A stretch of 14,835 bases of DNA from Clostridia bacterium. Its GTDB lineage: Bacteria; Bacillota; Clostridia; Christensenellales; Maliibacteriaceae. This document shows positions 12,984 to 14,835 of this stretch, in pieces. Where the stretch lies: NCBI GenBank assembly GCA_017935825.1, contig JAGBGW010000255.1, forward strand, positions 1 through 14,835. The letters run 5' to 3'. The position numbers were made by a program, and so were the translations under genes. Under the pieces are notes generated by a model. It was not told the DNA's origin and searched no databases. It worked only from the letters and a program-made list of their open reading frames with translations. Position 1 is the first letter of the stretch. Each line of letters opens with the position of its first letter.

Positions 12984-14835
12984 TTAACCCTGTGGTTTCA
13001 CTGTAAAATAGCCGGGTTTCGAAGCACCGCCATCGATGATGGCATATGCACCATACTGGGAAGAATAAGTAGTCCCTACGCCACCAACCAGTTTTTTACA
13101 GGATGCAAACATAATTTCATTTGCATATTTTTGTGCCAGTAGGTCCCAGCCTCCATTTGCAGACACAAAAATTGTCGTCAACTCGCTGCAGTTGCTAAAC
13201 ATGGTTGCGACTTTTTCAACATTTGTTACAACAAAGTTCGAAAGATCCAGCGTGGTCAAAGTCTTACATCCATTGAACATATTGGCCATGTTGGTAACAT
13301 TGGAAGTATCCCAACCACTGACATCCAATTGTGTTACCTGGGCACAGTTCTGGAACATCTGCCACATGGTCGTCACTTTCGAGGTATCCCATTTGCTGAC
13401 ATCCAGTGCAGTAACCGAGCTGCAGCCGTTAAATGCATTGTCCATTGCTGTAACATTGGACGTATTCCAATTGCTGACGTCGATTGTCGTCAAAGATTTG
13501 CAGTTCAGGAACATAAAGCTGATGCTCTTGGTATTACTGGTCACCCAGCCATCCACATCGACCTTTGTCAATGCACTACAATTTGCAAACATGTAGTTGA
13601 ACGAATCTGTGTTGGAATTAAGTTCCCATTCAGACGTTTCCAATTCGACCAGTTTACTACACCCATTGAACATCTGCGACAGACTAATTACTTTTGAAAC
13701 ATCCCACTTACTGACATCCAATGTTGTAATATTAGAACACTGGTAAAACATCTGAGACATTCTCTTCACGTTCGAAGTATCCCATTTGCTTACATCAAGA
13801 CCATCCAAATTCGTGCAGCCATTGAACATGTTGTGCATGCTCGTAACATTGGAAGTATCCCAATTTGATACATCCAGCGTGGTCAACACAGCACATCCCA
13901 TAAACATAGCTTCCATCTGCGTTACAGACGAAGTATCCAAATTCGATGTATTGACTGTGACCAAGGACTTCATGTCCTTAAACAGATCCTTGCAGTTTGC
14001 AGGTAGCTTCAATACTGCATCAGAGAGAATATAAACCTTCCAGGTCGATGTGGTCACATCATTATTCTCTGTCGTGGTGGGTTCATAATAGACCCACGGA
14101 CCATTGCCATCAGTCATATCCAAAGGTCTGCCATGGCAGGTGGTCATAAGCTCAACGTAATCTGCTTTTTTACCGAAGATCACTTCAGTAACATTCGTGC
14201 GGATATAAACCTTGCTGCCATCTACCAAAGAGAAGTTCGAAAGTGCATCCGTCAGCTGCGCTTGATCCATAGGACCTTCGGTTGCTGCTGCCCAGGGATT
14301 TACAGGCAAACCGGAACCTGCAAATGCTTCTGCAGAAGTCTCCCAATACTCACTTTGCACCCCTTGTGCAAAAAGGCTGACAGGAACACCCTTGGACAAG
14401 TCGTAAGTCACATTACCAATTGTACAGACTTCTCCATCTACCTTTTCATCCAAACGGAAACCCAAAAGTGCGGGTTTTGCGGTTTGCTCTTCAGAATTCA
14501 GCACATTATCATAAACATAAGTATAGATATTAGATTTCACACCGTTGCAATCCTGATCGGTCAAAACAGTTGCCTGTGTCCAACCACTATTTGCATTTTC
14601 TACAATATATACGATCTCATCCAAATTGGAAGGAATTGCTACCTGAATACGGACATATACATCAACATTTCCCGCATTTTTTACACTGACAGCATTTTCA
14701 AGATATCCACTTGCACCTGCTGCAACAGGCATAATGTATGCGGAAGATTGCGTATCTGAACCTGTTTGAATCAATTGCACATTAATTGTATCAGATTTGG
14801 AAATCGCAGAGGTATATTCATTTGATGCAGCTTTA
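12984..14835 (-). CDS. BspA-like surface protein with TasA-like head, 5' end outside window
   Basis: 617 codons are visible and the frame stays open to the right edge, so the start lies outside. The first visible residues (AASNEYTSAISKSDTINVQL, then IMPVAAGASGYLENAVSVKNAGNVDVYVRI) match the beta-sandwich of SipW-dependent TasA/camelysin proteins. After a unique region (about 150 residues) come ten tandem 26-27-residue repeats of the BspA/DUF285 type, for example LTTLDVSNWDTSNVTSMHNM, each ending in MFxxC. The C-terminus (GAYAIIDGGASKPGYFTVKPQG) has no sortase motif, so it is either released or held by partners. Such proteins bind host or bacterial surfaces or form matrix fibres. It is probably co-transcribed with the pilin-like gene 124 bases downstream. 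Base composition appears richer in A and T than the metabolic genes of this window. Confidence 0.88.
   Translation of the reverse strand, partial: KAASNEYTSAISKSDTINVQLIQTGSDTQSSAYIMPVAAGASGYLENAVSVKNAGNVDVYVRIQVAIPSNLDEIVYIVENANSGWTQATVLTDQDCNGVKSNIYTYVYDNVLNSEEQTAKPALLGFRLDEKVDGEVCTIGNVTYDLSKGVPVSLFAQGVQSEYWETSAEAFAGSGLPVNPWAAATEGPMDQAQLTDALSNFSLVDGSKVYIRTNVTEVIFGKKADYVELMTTCHGRPLDMTDGNGPWVYYEPTTTENNDVTTSTWKVYILSDAVLKLPANCKDLFKDMKSLVTVNTSNLDTSSVTQMEAMFMGCAVLTTLDVSNWDTSNVTSMHNMFNGCTNLDGLDVSKWDTSNVKRMSQMFYQCSNITTLDVSKWDVSKVISLSQMFNGCSKLVELETSEWELNSNTDSFNYMFANCSALTKVDVDGWVTSNTKSISFMFLNCKSLTTIDVSNWNTSNVTAMDNAFNGCSSVTALDVSKWDTSKVTTMWQMFQNCAQVTQLDVSGWDTSNVTNMANMFNGCKTLTTLDLSNFVVTNVEKVATMFSNCSELTTIFVSANGGWDLLAQKYANEIMFASCKKLVGGVGTTYSSQYGAYAIIDGGASKPGYFTVKPQG
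13182..13964 (-). repeat. Ten tandem 78-bp coding repeats (26-residue BspA/DUF285 units)
   Basis: Ten in-frame repeats of 78 bp, one of them 81 bp (the LVELETSEWEL unit), encode D-V-S-x-W-D-T-S-x-V-x-x-M-x-x-M-F-x-x-C. The GAAGTATCC-like core recurs every 78 bp, for example at 13303, 13852 and 13930, with related GAGGTATCC at 13381. Near identity of several units makes copy-number change by recombination plausible. Confidence 0.85.

Noticed and set aside
13182..13964. CRISPR-like array
   Set aside because: The 78-bp periodicity is in frame and encodes 26-residue protein repeats; there are no unique spacers between short identical repeats.

Overview
The window looks like a chromosomal segment of a Gram-positive anaerobe of the class Clostridia, probably a gut Oscillospirales/Ruminococcaceae-type bacterium. 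This is inferred from strong AGGAGG ribosome binding sites, compact rho-independent terminators, a leucine T-box leader, a Thermoanaerobacter/Clostridium beijerinckii-type secondary alcohol dehydrogenase, and SipW/sortase surface proteins. No species can be named from the sequence alone. I see no tRNA, rRNA, CRISPR array, phage gene or transposase.

Left part (1-4150, all minus strand): the 5' end of an aromatic-acid-exporter-like membrane protein with an extended -10 promoter; an NADP-dependent secondary alcohol dehydrogenase with every diagnostic residue; an 80-residue two-helix membrane protein of unknown role; an AT-rich spacer; and a Na+/phosphate cotransporter with a C-terminal PhoU domain. 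Upstream of the cotransporter is an 11-bp-phased GTTAA direct repeat that resembles a PhoP box. Each of these genes is closed by its own hairpin terminator where its 3' end is visible.

Centre (4160-8500, minus strand): the most unusual unit. A consensus promoter drives a T-box leader with a CTC (Leu) specifier. It controls two translationally coupled genes: a LeuA (2-isopropylmalate synthase) homologue that keeps a good allosteric domain but has lost the metal-binding Asp and the HxH motif, and an 832-residue fusion of a metal-dependent sugar-isomerase-type TIM barrel to a complete medium-chain/aromatic acyl-CoA synthetase. This looks like a leucine-starvation-induced system of unknown chemistry. 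One hypothesis is activation of a branched-chain acid such as isovalerate for leucine synthesis, with the LeuA-like protein acting as a leucine sensor or scaffold.

Right of it, on the plus strand (8680-10550), an AbrB-like regulator overlaps an ABC ATPase gene, followed by an ABC-2 permease: a small self-regulated exporter operon. A bidirectional terminator separates it from the convergent surface-protein genes.

Right end (10562-14835, minus strand): a cell-surface operon entering from beyond the right edge. It holds a BspA-like protein (TasA/camelysin-like head plus ten 26-residue DUF285-type repeats) and a 765-residue pilin-like protein with a SipW-type signal, five isopeptide modules and an SPETG sortase signal. 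Two abutting hairpins lie between the two genes. A SipW peptidase and a sortase would be expected just outside the window.
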